Under the pieces are notes generated by a model. The model worked only from the letters and a program-made list of their open reading frames with translations. It was not told the origin of the DNA and did no database searches. The position numbers were made by a program, and so were the translations under genes. From Tethya wilhelma (taxonomy: Eukaryota; Porifera; Demospongiae; Tethyida; Tethyidae): DNA of 64,000 nucleotides. This document shows, in pieces, positions 25,166 to 37,416 of the stretch (position 1 is its first letter; each line of letters opens with the position of its first letter). The stretch covers positions 12,878,270 to 12,942,269 of the forward strand of contig CAXIPT010000002.1 in the NCBI GenBank assembly GCA_964030475.1, written 5' to 3'.

Positions 25166-26185
25166 TCATGACTGAAGGTAGAGAGCCTTGAATTTTTCAA
25201 ATCCCGCAAGCATACCAGCACCAGCAACACCACGGAGGATATTAACACCTACTCCTCTCATTAGTGACATGAAGCCTTCCTTCTTCACAATTTGCACAAA
25301 GCAGTCCCAAGTTCCCCTGTACTTGACCGCCTCTCCTGATGTCATCATCATTCGTCTCACAGTGGTGTCCAAGGGATAAGCCAGGATACCGGCACTCAGT
25401 GTCACACCAAAACCAAGAAGAAACATTTTCTTCATACTTGCATCCTTACCCAGGACAACAGGTCTGAGAGTGTCGAACAACCCAAAGTAGACTCCACGGT
25501 AGACTACGATACCCAGACAAGCTGCACCGATTCCTCTGTAAAGACCAACAATACCGTCACTTCTAAAAGTCCTGACGAGGACATTGGTGTGACCACTAAA
25601 CTGCCGAGGACGAGAGCCCTGTGTACGTCTGACATCAGTGGCAAGACGAGTGCGAGAATACTCGAGAGGGTATGCAGCAAGGAGAGCTAGAGCTCCTGCA
25701 GCCGCACCTGATGCAACATTCTTGGCGAGTTTAGCAGTGTAAGAGTCTGTTTTCTTCACCTTGAATAAAAGATGTTGGATTTTGTGTTTGAAGGCAAAGT
25801 TGATGGCCTGAGTTGGGAAGTATCCAATACAACTGGCCAAGTTGCCTCGCCAGAATGAGAGAAGGCCTGTGTGTGTGTGTGTGTGTGGTGATTGTGAGTT
25901 AATGGCACAACAAAGGGTTAGTCCACAAGCATACTACTAACTTACACTGTATGTGACAATAATATTATGCACATATATACCTTCGGTTCTGAATATTCTA
26001 ACAGTGCAGTCAATTGCTCCTTTGTAGGGTGCACTCAGATGACCAGTCTTCACGATTGCATTTTGAGTCTGAAGTAAAAGTTTGACTCTCATAAGAGGAG
26101 CTGCAGCTGTGGTTGAAACGATAGCAGACACTCCACCAGCAGCAAACGCCTCAAGAGTTCCATGCTTGCGTCCTTGACTAGACAT
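25166..26185 (-). CDS. Divergent ADP/ATP-carrier-like mitochondrial transporter
   Basis: Two exons (25981-26185, 25166-25866), intron phase 1, 301 residues, the usual SLC25 length with three repeats of two TM helices. It is clearly an ADP/ATP carrier paralogue of the next gene, with the same intron position, but altered at signature sites. The first PxExxK motif reads PLMRVK (acidic residue lost). The substrate-binding Arg of IRYFPTQ is Gly (IGYFPTQ). RRRMMM reads VRRMMM. Such changes should weaken the matrix gate and adenine-nucleotide binding, so it may carry another substrate or be a decaying duplicate; the frame is intact. It would sit in the mitochondrial inner membrane. Confidence 0.88.
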
Positions 26186-26773
26186 GTTTGTCAGGTGGTC
26201 TTATATCGGACTATAGTGCTGTGTGTGCAGATGATAGGGCCAAGGCAAGGACCATGCAGATAGAGATGAAACATTTGCCAACTGCACATGCAGCTAGTCT
26301 GGACACCAGACCCTTTCTTGCTAGGTTTTAGGGGAAGGGTCTGGTGCCCAGACTAACATGCAACTGGGAAACAACATCACCTTTATTTGGCTCAGAAAGT
26401 TGATCAGTATCATCAGATCATTCCTAAAAATTTTGTGCATGACATTCTGATTATCAGGACTTACAAATGCAACTCCAGAACTCGACTGTAGCACACAACG
26501 TCAGCAAGACATTCATATACCTGTTTTATCATAATTTGTCACAGAGGAAGAGGGGTAGTAACTATTGGTGTGCTCTTGTTAGAACACACGGTAACCGAAT
26601 ACACATATGCAAATCAGAACCCTCCAATGCACATGCTAGCGCTTGTCTCGTGGATGCACAAGACTTAACAATTTCTCATAAATAAAATAATCTCTTAGTG
26701 ACTCATACAATAATACAACTAATACATTTCTCTCTTTCTACACGTATGTGACAACACGCAACTGGAGTTCAAG
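26186..26773. repeat. Intergenic spacer with a 59-bp near-palindrome (26296-26354)
   Basis: No gene between the two carrier genes. At 26296-26354 AGTCTGGACACCAGACCC pairs with the inverted GGGTCTGGTGCCCAGACT around a 23-base loop: a strong hairpin, probably a tiny MITE remnant. Nothing else was recognised. Confidence 0.55.
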
Positions 26774-27498
26774 TTATTTCAATCGCCACTGGATGTAGAG
26801 AGCCTTGAAACTGTCGAACCCAGCAAGTACACCAGCACCAGCAACACCACGGAGGATATTTGCTCCTGCTCCTTTCATTAGTGACATGAAGCCTTCCTTC
26901 CTCACGATCTGCACAAAGCAATCCCAGGATCCCTTGTACTTGACGGCCTCTCCTGATGTCATCATCATACGTCTTCGGATGGTATCGATGGGATAGGACA
27001 CGAGACCAGCGCTCACTGTCACACCATAACCGAGGAGGAATGATGAAACCACACCGGCATCTTCTCCAAGGATGATGGGCTTGAGGGTGTCGTAGAATCC
27101 AAAGTAACATCCACGGTAGACGATGATGCCAACACACGAGATGACGAAGCCTCTGTAGAGGCCGACAAAGCCGTCGCTCTTGAGGGTCTTGCTGTAGACA
27201 TCGATGAGACCGTTGAACTGACGAGCTCCGCCTTTTGAGCCTGCTTTAGCATCATTGGCAAGACGAGTACGAGCGTAGTCCAGGGAGTAGACAAAGCAGA
27301 GAGACATGGCTCCTGCGGCTCCACCTGATGCAATGTTCTTTGCAAATTTAACACCGTAGGAGTCTGTCTTCTTCATGTTGAAGAGAGCCTTGATTTTGTC
27401 TTTGAAGGCAAAGTTGAGTGCCTGAGTTGGGAAGTAACGAATGCAATTGGCCAAGTTGCCTCGCCAGAATGGAAGAATACCTGTGCAAGAGAGAGAGT

Positions 27499-27551
<53 letters not shown>

Positions 27552-28106
27552 ATGAGTGAACCAGTGATGGTACCACGAACAATAACATGCTAGGACAAAA
27601 TTAAACTACAATAATTTACGTAGTGATCATCAATTGGGGTAGGCTAAGGTACAGCTACTATATATATGTCTTATACACATGCATGTTTTCATGCATGTAG
27701 ACAGCTTGGACTGGCATTGACTTTTCAATAGATCTATAAATGTAACACAATAGACAAGAAGTGCTGCTACAAGACAGAATACCACACAGTACTTTGTGCT
27801 AAAACATTAAAGCTTTGTATGAAAAAAATTAAATAGGTAGGCTTCTACAACTTTCATATTATTTAAAACTTTAAAATAACGCACCAGGAACTATGACATA
27901 CCTTCTGTTCTAAAGGTTCTCACTGTGCAGTCAACCACACCCTTGTAGGGCTCACTCAGACGACCAGCCTTGATCATCTCATCTTGGTTCTGGACTAGAA
28001 GTTTCACACGCTCAATAGGAGCTGCAGCAGTCTTAGAGATGACAGCGGCCGCACCACTGAGGGCAAAATTTTCAGCAAATCCAAGCTTCTGTCTTTGTGC
28101 AGACAT
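26774..28106 (-). CDS. AAC: ADP/ATP carrier (adenine nucleotide translocase)
   Basis: Two exons (27902-28106, 26774-27480), intron phase 1, 303 residues. The protein exchanges cytosolic ADP for matrix ATP across the inner mitochondrial membrane. Visible signatures: PIERVK in repeat 1, [28 protein letters not shown] in repeat 2 (Ser at the Pro position, as in fungal and plant carriers), and DTIRRRMMM in repeat 3. The start is MSAQRQ at 28106; an upstream ATG at 28148 only adds an unrelated stretch. A GA microsatellite (about 27500-27548) lies in the intron. The tandem neighbour at 25166-26185 is a diverged duplicate. Confidence 0.95.
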
Positions 28107-29278
28107 GATGGTCCTGCAAATAAGAAAAAGAGGTACACAATGTGTCATAGAATGAAAGAGTGAGTAGCTTTGTGTGGGGGTTGGTGTTGGGAGGATACTA
28201 GATAGGAGGTAAGTTCACACAATTACTGTAGCATTTTACTGAAACCAATTGAAGGTAACAACAGTTTTTCTAACACAAGATAAAGCTTAGAAAAGGATTG
28301 TGTGCTAACACTCCATCACATACCAGAAAAGGTTACACACATCCTTTGTAAGAGAGGATATTCATTCTTTAACAATATGGGCTGCAATTTATACAGCATG
28401 ACCTAAAAAGGACATCCTTTCAAATAGCTACCTTATTCATAAAGGGGGAGGGTCAAATTTCTTTGGGGAGAGACAGTTTCATTTAAAAATCACTTGACAA
28501 TACACTTTGGCTCTCTATCCTTTGTGAAATTGACCTAGACTTTTTGAAAAAGCTCATATAGCTCTAAATTTTGCAGCACAAAAGTTCTTGAAAAGGCTGT
28601 CTTGGCTGCTTAGAGCAGTAATGGACTATGATCTCAAAACAACAAACTTCTGAATACTTATGACATACACACCAATCACCAAACTTACAAGACCGTGCCA
28701 TGAAAATTGGGATCTTTTAATATGGTATAGGTCAACACACAGGCTATAGTGAATATTTATGTGGGTCTATTCGAATTTGCCTAACCCTAACTACTGCTAA
28801 TCCAACACAACAGGTAAGTATTATTATCTTCTACTCTATGTTGAAACAGAACATTAAAATCACGCAGAGATGTGAAACCTGGACAATCTATTAATAAGAT
28901 TCAATTTGAATTCATGATTCAAATTTTACACCAACTTACTGTTATTTTCAGGATTAAATTTGACAACACCGGGAAGGAAGAAGGCACGGAGCACGGCACA
29001 GGTACACCAACAGCACAGGTACACTTCAACACAACTGGAAGAAGACGAGACACAACCGAACAACGTTCAAGCTCTCAGTCTGTGGTCGAATGAGACAACG
29101 CACCACGAGGTGACAGGAAATAGTGGTTGTTAGGCCCCTACGTCATACGCTCTGGTCATGTGACTCGGCGGGCCGTGATATGTGATCTGTGCAAACCGAA
29201 CCCAACTGCGCATGTGCAACTGAAGACGGACACACCAAAGACTCACAGCCTGGCACAGGCTCTCATTTTGCAAGTTAA
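28107..29278. other. Non-coding upstream region of the carrier gene
   Basis: No gene is supportable. Short frames at 28872-29309 have no recognisable composition, although 28955-29092 is GC-richer and could be an untranslated first exon of the minus-strand carrier gene or of an unknown transcript. Confidence 0.4.
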
Positions 29279-30103
29279 TAGCGTGTCCAACGTCAAATTT
29301 CAAGAGTAGCAAATTGAAGTCATTGCTAGTTATTTGTGTAGACCTACTATAGGTCAACTGAAAAATATATATGGTTTGATGTAATCATGCATTGTTTTCC
29401 TTCGCGAGGCGTTTCAATAAAACACAAATTCGCAAAATAATTGTAATTGTAATTGAAATTTTAATATTGGAAACTCCAACAAGAGGAGCCATAGACATAC
29501 AAACAAAACACAAAAAGTAACGTAGTAAAGTAATGTAATTATAATAATGTTAAAGTATACACCAATACTAAACAATACTAAAGAATCAAAGGGTACACAT
29601 GTCATGGATGTCAGCTTCCAGATGGTGATTGTCATCAGGATGGCATCTCGCAGTTCGAACAAAGTCACCACACAAACGAGCAGAGATCGGATAATGCTTA
29701 ATGTGCTTGTCCCCATATAACAGATTGTATCCAAAAGAAGTGTCACGTGACCAGAATTTAGTACGCGTACGTACGCATGCACGTACACCGCGTGCTATTG
29801 CCGCATTTGTCACAAGCAGTATATAAGAATCTTACAAACACTCATAAAAAGATAACATAGTCCTAGAACATTGCTTACAACCAAGCCTCACCAAATTTGC
29901 TATTGTAGTGAACCTAGTATGGCATTTTGGTCACGTGACCATTATTTGCGAATTTGTGTTTTTAGTAAAATGCCTCGCAAAGGAAAACAATGCGTGATTG
30001 CATCAAACCAGATATATTTTTCAGTTGATCTAGAGTAGGTCTACACAAATAACTAGCAATGACTTCAATTTGCCACTCTTGAAATTTCACGTTGGACACC
30101 CTA
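29279..30103. mobile_element. Non-autonomous DNA transposon, 825 bp, with TIRs of about 170 bp
   Basis: Long inverted repeats (29279 to about 29450 and about 29935-30103) begin TAGCGTGTCC / TAGGGTGTCC and carry matching blocks such as CAAATTGAAGTCATTGCTAG. AAGTTAA flanks both sides (29272-29278, 30104-30110). The TAGGGTGTCC-like end recalls hAT elements, but the duplication visible is 7 bp, so the superfamily stays open. A 75-codon minus-strand frame inside (29586-29813) is not recognisable as a transposase. Confidence 0.82.
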
Positions 30104-30317
30104 AAGTTAATGTCAGAGATAATAATAATTATTATGTTGTCAAGGGATAATAATTAAACTTGATGTTCGAGTAGCTGAAGGAGAAGTACCGTGAATTTGT
30201 TGCACACTATGGTAGAATATATACACAAAAAAATTTTTAAAAATTTTACTATAGACAATAAAATTATAGTAGTCTACTTCAGTATCATTACAATGTGATG
30301 AACATAATATTATCTAT

Positions 30318-30420
30318 CATACGCACGGTAGTACGAAAAGTAGGAATGGGTCGAATGTCCCATAGGCACAATATAAAATGTTTATGATCATAAAAATCTA
30401 ACAAATTGGGTCAACTATTC
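30318..30420 (+). repeat. Dispersed repeat family R2, copy 1
   Basis: Roughly 105 bp starting ATCATACGCACGGTAGTACG and containing GAATGGGTCGAATGTCCCATA, a diverged copy of the segments at 46107-46215 and 48401-48523. Present in three places in this window, so it is a dispersed, probably transposon-derived repeat. The surrounding 30111-30858 has no gene. Confidence 0.65.
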
Positions 30421-30858
30421 TGTTGATCATAGATTTCTATGCAAACTCTTCCACAGCTCCCATTATTTAGATAGTGAGGATAATTGATAAATTCCACTAG
30501 CAAGTAAATATTCATATCACATGATGAACATGTGCATCATAGCTTTGCACGCTAGATTTATGAGATTTGACATTCATGAAAAGGAACTCATGATCAATGA
30601 ATTCGATTGGAAGCAATAAACAATGATAACAGATGTGGGAGTGGATTTTTTAAAGTATGAATTCACGAAATGATATTGATCTGATTCTCAAAGCGTGGAA
30701 CAAAGCTTAATTGAATTGCTATGACGTCATCAATAGGGCATGTATACGTATTTCGTAATGAGTAAACAAACGGATCAAGCTGTGTGTAGCGGTGTGGATG
30801 CAGGAATAACAGCTGGTGTGTTGTATCTTTTAAGTCAAAAGCCTAAGAGTCCCTGGAG

Positions 30859-31367
30859 ATGGAGAAAAAACTGATAGCTACTCTGCACCTGTTTGCACTC
30901 TTTGGATGTTTGGAATGTAAGATTTCTAGCTCTGACAATAAACAATGTATATCTCTACTGGGCCTGATTGTTGTTATCAAGTTGTGTCAACCAGCTGTAG
31001 CTTGCCATGCTGATGATCCCTTAAGCTTGATGGTGACAATGTGACTTGTTCTAACCCTCTGTGTGTCCAGGTTTGACAGTGTCTATTCGTACAAACCCTG
31101 CCAGGCCACCATATCCAGCTGCAACATGGATCCAGTTTGCATGCGATGTCCAAAATGCCAATGGAGCTGTTCGATACAACTGGACTCTTCACTGCTCAGG
31201 AGACAGCCCATCAACTGTACGTGGTGCTCTGAATGGAAGGACTGATACTGGACGGTTTTCAGTACAATTGAGATCTACTCCATTGTCGTGTGGGGACATG
31301 CTTATCTGTAGTGCGGCAGATTCTTCAGAAGTAGCTACAGCCACTTGGCGCAATACAATGGTTGTTG
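30859..31367 (+). pseudogene. First two exons of the Ig receptor, duplicate allelic copy
   Basis: Exons 30859-30916 (signal peptide MEKKLIATLHLFALFGCLE) and 31071-31367 (first Ig-like domain) are almost identical to 34320-34377 and 34538-34834, including the upstream sequence from 30687. The copy is broken by the contig gap at 31376. It is best read as a second allele of the same gene start left unmerged, since the complete gene continues only from the copy at 34320. Confidence 0.8.
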
Positions 31368-31449
31368 GTGAGTATNAACAGAAGAGCAATCATGTGTTTG
31401 ACTTTCTAACTACTCAGTCATGGTGCATGTACACCTACTCTATGCAAAT

Positions 31450-32944
31450 CTCTTGTCAGTTGTCACATCGTGAAGGAGTATGTTCCCTCTCTCCGTCACG
31501 CCTGCTATCAGCTTCCCATCAGGACTGACCTGGGTGGTGTTGAGTGCCTGCTTGTAGGAAATACTCAAATCAGTGAACATTTTTTTTTGCATTTTTCATG
31601 TTTTGCATACCTGGTCATGTGAGCCTATTTGGAAAAGCTGCTTACAAGTGTGAACGTTGATAAATCTCATGATTCCATCTTGTGCAAGGAAACCCAAGGT
31701 CTGCACAGTCATCAGAAAGTCAAGGTTGAAGGCACTTTTTAAAGTTTTAGCAAACCATTTATTCTTCCTTTACCTCACTGGAGCCTCCATCGAAACTGTT
31801 TGGCAGAAACACCATCTGTTTGATCATTCTGATCTTTGTAGGGAGCTGCACAATCCTCAGTAACTGTCTGTTCTGCATCTCCCAGACATGCAAAAAGTGA
31901 GACCTTCCTCCAGCCACCAGTAGCCGACCATCCTGAGGAGCTGCAAATGCCCTGTAGTGTGGCGTAGGACCGTAGGGAGGGGGGATCTGGTACTGGTAGT
32001 CCAGCGACCCACCCTCCCAGGCATGAATGGAGTTGTCCTTGAAACAAGTGATGATGGTGTTTGTCATAGGCTGAAAGAACACCTAAGAAAAAAACATGAG
32101 GGAAAAAAATACAAATCACTACAAAGAAAAGTAATTAATTTCAAAGATAATCCACTCACATCTTGAACTCCGACCTCTTGTCCTCCACTGAGCGTACGAC
32201 ATCGTGCAAAGGTGTCCAAGTCCCAGAGCACTGCTTCTCGTGAGGACACAGCCAGAGCATACCGGCCAGAGCTATGCAAGGAAATGGCCTTGACCGATGC
32301 TTCATGACCTCTCAGTGTAGCCACCACCACCTCAGATGATTCTGATGGAGGCAACACACATAGTAAGGTGAAATCAGGTTGTGTTGAGGCTGGATAGAGG
32401 CACTCACCAACATCGATGCATTTGATGGAGTAGTCTGCAAACGCTACCAGTACTTCATTGGGACGAGTGATACAACAAACTAGAGCTGTACAGGAGTGTC
32501 CACCTCGAAACACCAGCTTGAACCTATCATGTGAAAATCATTAGTAGAGTAGCCAATAGTAGTAATACAAACAACAATTGCACACCTGTTTCTTGTGAGG
32601 TCAAAACGATAGATGCTTCCCTGCTGGTCACCAGCTACCATCCAGTTGCCATGGCAACTAAATGCCACTTTCGTGAACTGTACATGCTTCCCCTGAGAAG
32701 TGAGTCCAGCTTTAGTGTTGCTAAGTTCATACAGCAGCCTATATAGTGCATAAGCAGTAGTACAAGTCTTAAGTAACCGTCAAGGTGTGAAGGGGCAGTT
32801 TGTGATGGTGGGCATTATATAGAATACAGGCTGTAATTCACGGATAAAGCTGTTTGCTTACCCATCTTTTAATCTAGCGGTAGGTTTTCTGGTCCAGATA
32901 TTCCCTGCTTGTTTCCCACATAAATCAACTGTGCAATGAGACAT
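31450..32944 (-). CDS. TBC1D31: TBC1D31 orthologue (WD40 N-terminal part), 3' truncated
   Basis: Exons on the minus strand: 32862-32944, 32586-32738, 32408-32523, 32160-32341, 31774-32082, 31611-31700 and one from 31547 downward. Phases agree. The start is MSHCTVDLCG. WD40 repeats include AGDQQGSIYRFDL, FADYSIKC, VLWDLDTF, CFKDNSIHAWE and QDGIMRFINVHTC, in the order and spacing of animal TBC1D31 (WDR67), a centriolar-satellite protein promoting ciliogenesis. The C-terminal Rab-GAP-like TBC domain is missing because the contig ends at 31376. The end of the last exon is uncertain (a GTGACA donor near 31480, or a stop shortly after). The start codon is 132 bp from the divergent RPRD1 gene, so a shared promoter is likely. 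Confidence 0.82.
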
Positions 32945-33076
32945 TCTACCGTTCACAGCACTTTCCCTCCAAAAGTTTGAACAGAAAGTTCAAAGGTCGA
33001 AGAATTTTCTAATTAATCGAACACGGAAAATATTGAAGCAAAAATGGCTGCAAGAGCTTCTTATGTTTAGCGCAGA

Positions 33077-36000
33077 ATGGCAAGCTCATCTCACGGTTTC
33101 TCGTTGTCCTCGTTGGAGAGAAAGCTCAAGGATTTATCTAACACCTTGCAGAGCATTCAAGGGGTGTCCCAATGGCTCATTCACTACAGAAAGCATTCTA
33201 AGACTGTTGTCAGTGTCTGGTATAAGGAACTGCAGAAAGGTTTGTGCACAAACAAGCAACATATGCTGTAAGGCAATTCAATAATATTGAGGGTTTTGTT
33301 GGTATCTCCAGCTGATTCAGATCGCAAGTTGACTCTGCTGTATGTGGCAAATGATGTAATCCAAAACAGCAAGCGTAAAGGAACAGAGTACCGCGGAGAG
33401 TTTCTGAAGGTGCTACCTCGGGCATTGCAGATCATTTCAAAGTAAAAAAAAATAATAATAAATAAAGCATCTATGAATCCATCAATGTTGGTATATTAGT
33501 ATTGGCATGTTCTCCGTATTCAGAACTAAAGATGGTTCACTGATGAAGTCTGTGGAGAGGATCATCAATGTGTGGGAGGAGAGACATGTCTTTGAGAGCG
33601 ACACTTTGAGCAGGTTCAAGTCAGTGCTTGGTGAGCTTGTAAAATCGATGACTACTAATGTGATTCGGTATGGTATTGATCACTGGTTGTCTCTGCTAGT
33701 GTCGGGATCTTCTCACCCTCATCGACGAACAAGGAGTGAGTCAGATTTGAAACGTGTAGCCTTGCCCGATGCAAAGAGAGCCAAAATGGACAAAGCAGAC
33801 GGTAGTCCAGTTCTAGAAGAACCACCAAATAGTAGAAAACCACCTGAGGTACACCATGTGTGACCTGCTGTGTTGGTTATCTAGCCTTGATCTGCATGTG
33901 GTCTTTTCCATATGTAGGCTGAATCACTTATACAAAGGATGCTGGCAGTGGACAAAGAGAAGTCTGCAGCCAATGATGCAACTACCAAGCAGAAGATTGC
34001 TAGCTTTCCACCAGAAATATATGACCCAGATGTACTCTCCACAATAAAGGGTAACACTCATTGCATGAGAAACCAAACTGCATGGTTTACGTGTACACAT
34101 ATTTCAACTATTGTGTACACAAGAACATACACATACTCTGCTCAAAGCGTGGAACAAAGCTTAATTGAATTGCTATGACGTCATCAATAGGGCAATGTAT
34201 TTCGTAATGAGTAAACAAACGGAGCATCAAGCTAGCTGTATAGCGGTGTGGATGCAGGAATAACAGCTGGTGTGTTCACAGTTGTATCTTTTAAGTCAAA
34301 AGCCTAAGAGTCCCTGGAGATGGAGAAAAAACTGATAGCTACTCTGCACCTGTTTGCACTCTTTGGATGTTTGGAATGTAAGTTTTCTAGCTCTGACAAT
34401 AAACAATATATATCCTTACTGGGCCTGATAATAATTTGTTATTATCAAGCTGTGTCAACCAGCTGCAGCTTGCCAGCTGATGATCCCTTAAGCTTGATGG
34501 TGGCATTGTGACTTGTTCTAACCCTCTGTGTGCCCAGGTTTGACAGTGTCTATTCGTACAAACCCTGCCAGGCCACCATATCCAGCTGCAACATGGATCC
34601 AATTTGCATGCGATGTCCAAAATGCCAATGGAGCTGTTCGATACAACTGGACTCTCCACTGCTCAGGAGACAGCCCATCAACTGTACGTGGTGCTCTGAA
34701 TGGAAGGACTGATACTGGACGGTTTTCAGTACAATTGAGATCTACTCCATTGTCGTGTGGGGACATGCTTATCTGTAGTGCGGCAGATTCTACAGAAGTA
34801 GCTACAGCCACTTGGCGCAATACAATGGTTGTTGGTGAGTAATATTGTATGTTGACTATTTTCTAGGCTTAGCTCAACTCTAAAAAGTTAGCTACAATGG
34901 GAGTCTATTTTGAAATGTGTAGTTGTACGTACAAGAATAAAATTTTCTACTATGTGCATGGCCATTAATTTAATTTTACAAAACAAGAGAGTAACAATCC
35001 ATCTACAAGTGCATGGCTATGCAAACTGCTATTATAATTATTAGTAAAGTTATTTTACCCTGGCTATATTATAACAAATTTAGTCAAAAATTTCCCAATC
35101 CGTGACCTTTAAGTGTGTCAATTAAATAGCTTGACTCAATTACATGGCACCACCCTAGTTTAGCAATTTAATTCATGTTGTTTATCAAGCGATCACATGC
35201 AAAGGTAAAGGTATGCATAGTGTGCTTATTCACGAGACGTTAATGATTAAAATTATCGTTTATAATTATATGCACGTAGGAGTTGGATTTTGGGGAAACA
35301 GACAACCCCTATTGAACAACAGTGCGATTCAGGCTGATGCCATGGGGCGTATCAACTCCATTTATTGTCACTCTTCAACTTTCAATCCCAATGTCGGTCG
35401 TTGGATATCCCCACATGGTCTGGACATGACTGCGAACCGCACGGACAACTTTGATATTCGGTTCAACAATGGACCAAACTATCCTAGCTATAATTCTCTG
35501 GCACTGTTAAATCCATCAACGTCTACATTTTCACCAGCTGATCAAGGAGTTTACTCGTGTATGATGCCAGATAGTACCGGCACAATGCAAGTACTGAATA
35601 TTGGGATTTACCCTCATCTATACCAAGGTACGCATGCATTCACTCAGACACTATAGATTTGATGTACCAATTTTTTTTTCTTTTTCCCTATCCAGGTGTC
35701 TTTAACATCACCGCTGTGAGACGTGTACTTCCTGAAAATATGATTTCCCTCTACTGTTCCACAACTGGGCTTCCACCAACGCTAAGCATTTGGCTCCGAT
35801 CTAATATTGCAATTACTCCCAATGTGACTTATCAAATCACTGATGGGATCATTAACCGACAGACCAGTGAGTACTACAGTGTACTTAACATCAACCAGAC
35901 TCAGGAAGAAGGTCGAGGACTGTACGAGTGTCGAATGATTAATGGTCTCTACGAACCAGCGACCAATACCTTCACTGAAGTGATTGTAGGTATGTGAGCA

Positions 36001-36913
36001 GGCAATAGTGCATGCACTAACATTGGTATGCATGCTAACATATGGTCAATTTAGGATGTAATGAATCTTAACAACATAACTTGTGTCACTCCCCCTAAAC
36101 TAGCTCAAATTACATGAATTCACTCATTCAATGTGATGACTGCATGCACACACATACATGACTCTACTATAGAACGCCACTACATCCATGTGCTACCGGT
36201 AGGTAGTGTTGAAAGGCTAAATTGCACCATAGGCGGAGCAGACATGATTCGTTGGGAAGATGCAGCCAATGATGTTGTAGTTGATGGTCAGTTGATAGAG
36301 CTCACCATCAATGACTCCATTCACGAGAAGGTGTACTACTGTCGAGGGTACATGATGCAGGGAGTGATAGCTGAGCTTCAAGTGGTGGCAATAGCTCTCA
36401 GTAAGTGACAAACTCATTTATTAACTTAAAATTCAAGCAATCTACAAAAATAATGTATTGCATTATAAAAATATTATATAATAGTCTCAGATTCTTGTGA
36501 CATTTATTTTATGATGAATTGTGTAGTTCCTGAGTCATCACTGATTCTTACTGCCGCTTCCGATGATGGAAGTCCAACTCTGGGTCAACAATACTCAATA
36601 GACTGTCTTGCTGTGATGAATGTGACTGGCGTTCTGAACAGACCTGTATCAGAGTGGGTTTCACTCTCGGCTGGAAATGGTGTTACGATCAACGGGCCGA
36701 CAAATGTTGGATCATCGGGAAGTGAAATTGTGGTGAGGATTTCTTCCCTAAGAACATCCCATGCTGGAAACTATGTTTGTAGAGGAAGCGTTACATCACG
36801 AGCATTGTTCTCACCACTCGTCAAGACCATGACTTTCCCCCTGACTGTCACTAGTAAGAATACTGAACAATAATACATGTGTGTGGGTTTGATGTTTGAT
36901 GTTAATTTTTTGT

Positions 36914-36987
<74 letters not shown>

Positions 36988-37416
36988 NAAACCAAACTGC
37001 ATGGTTTACGTGTACACATATTTCAACTATTGTGTACACAAGAACATACACATACCCACATTGCACTCACACACATACACACTCTACATACAGACAAAAC
37101 AGCAGCAGAACAGCTTGCCGAGAAAGTAGAAGAAGCTTCCAAGGTGTTAAAAGAATACAACTCCAAGCTGGAAACAGAGTTGAAAGAAAGAAAAGAGATC
37201 CAGGAAGATCTAGATGCATACACCTATCAGCAGAGACGTCTACTCAAAGATGCAAAGAAAAAGCTGAGGGAACATCAAGGCAAGCTGGAGAAGGTGAACA
37301 ATGTTAGGGAGGAGCTCAAATCACATCTTGCTAACTTGCCTGACTTCTCAAAATTGCCCATGGGCTCTGATGCTACCCTAGCTCCCTTGCCTTCAGTGGG
37401 AGACCTCTTCAACTGA
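33077..37416 (+). CDS. RPRD1: RPRD1 (CREPT/p15RS) orthologue, split by an intruding segment
   Basis: Exons 33077-33239, 33312-33441, 33524-33630, 33700-33848, 33918-34050 and 37094-37416 give about 334 residues, as in the family. An N-terminal CID (WLIHYRKHSKTVVSVW, VANDVIQNSKRKG) binds the RNA polymerase II C-terminal domain; a Ser/Arg-containing linker follows; the C-terminal coiled coil (EDLDAYTYQQRRLLKDAKKK) ends APLPSVGDLFN. The protein recruits CTD phosphatase activity in the nucleus. The intron between the last two exons here spans 3 kb and contains most of the first part of the Ig receptor, bounded by a 68-bp direct duplication. That is almost surely an assembly fault; without it the intron would be about 120 bp. 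Retaining the 69-nt stretch 33631-33699 would keep the frame. Confidence 0.9.
34069..34136 (+). repeat. 68-bp direct duplication (also 36989-37056) marking a misjoin
   Basis: The same 68 bases of RPRD1 intron appear at 34069-34136 and directly after the N at 36989-37056. Between them lies the first half of the Ig receptor. After 34136 the sequence switches, without an N, to the 5' flank of the Ig gene (match to 30687 onward). This locates the chimeric junction at about 34137-34141. Confidence 0.85.

Noticed and set aside
29586..29813. Transposase fragment inside the 825-bp element
   Set aside because: No recognisable motif; only 75 codons, open by chance.
36877..37307. Histidine/threonine-rich N-terminus of the last RPRD1 exon
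   Set aside because: It is intronic microsatellite crossing an N; the true exon starts after the CAG at 37093.
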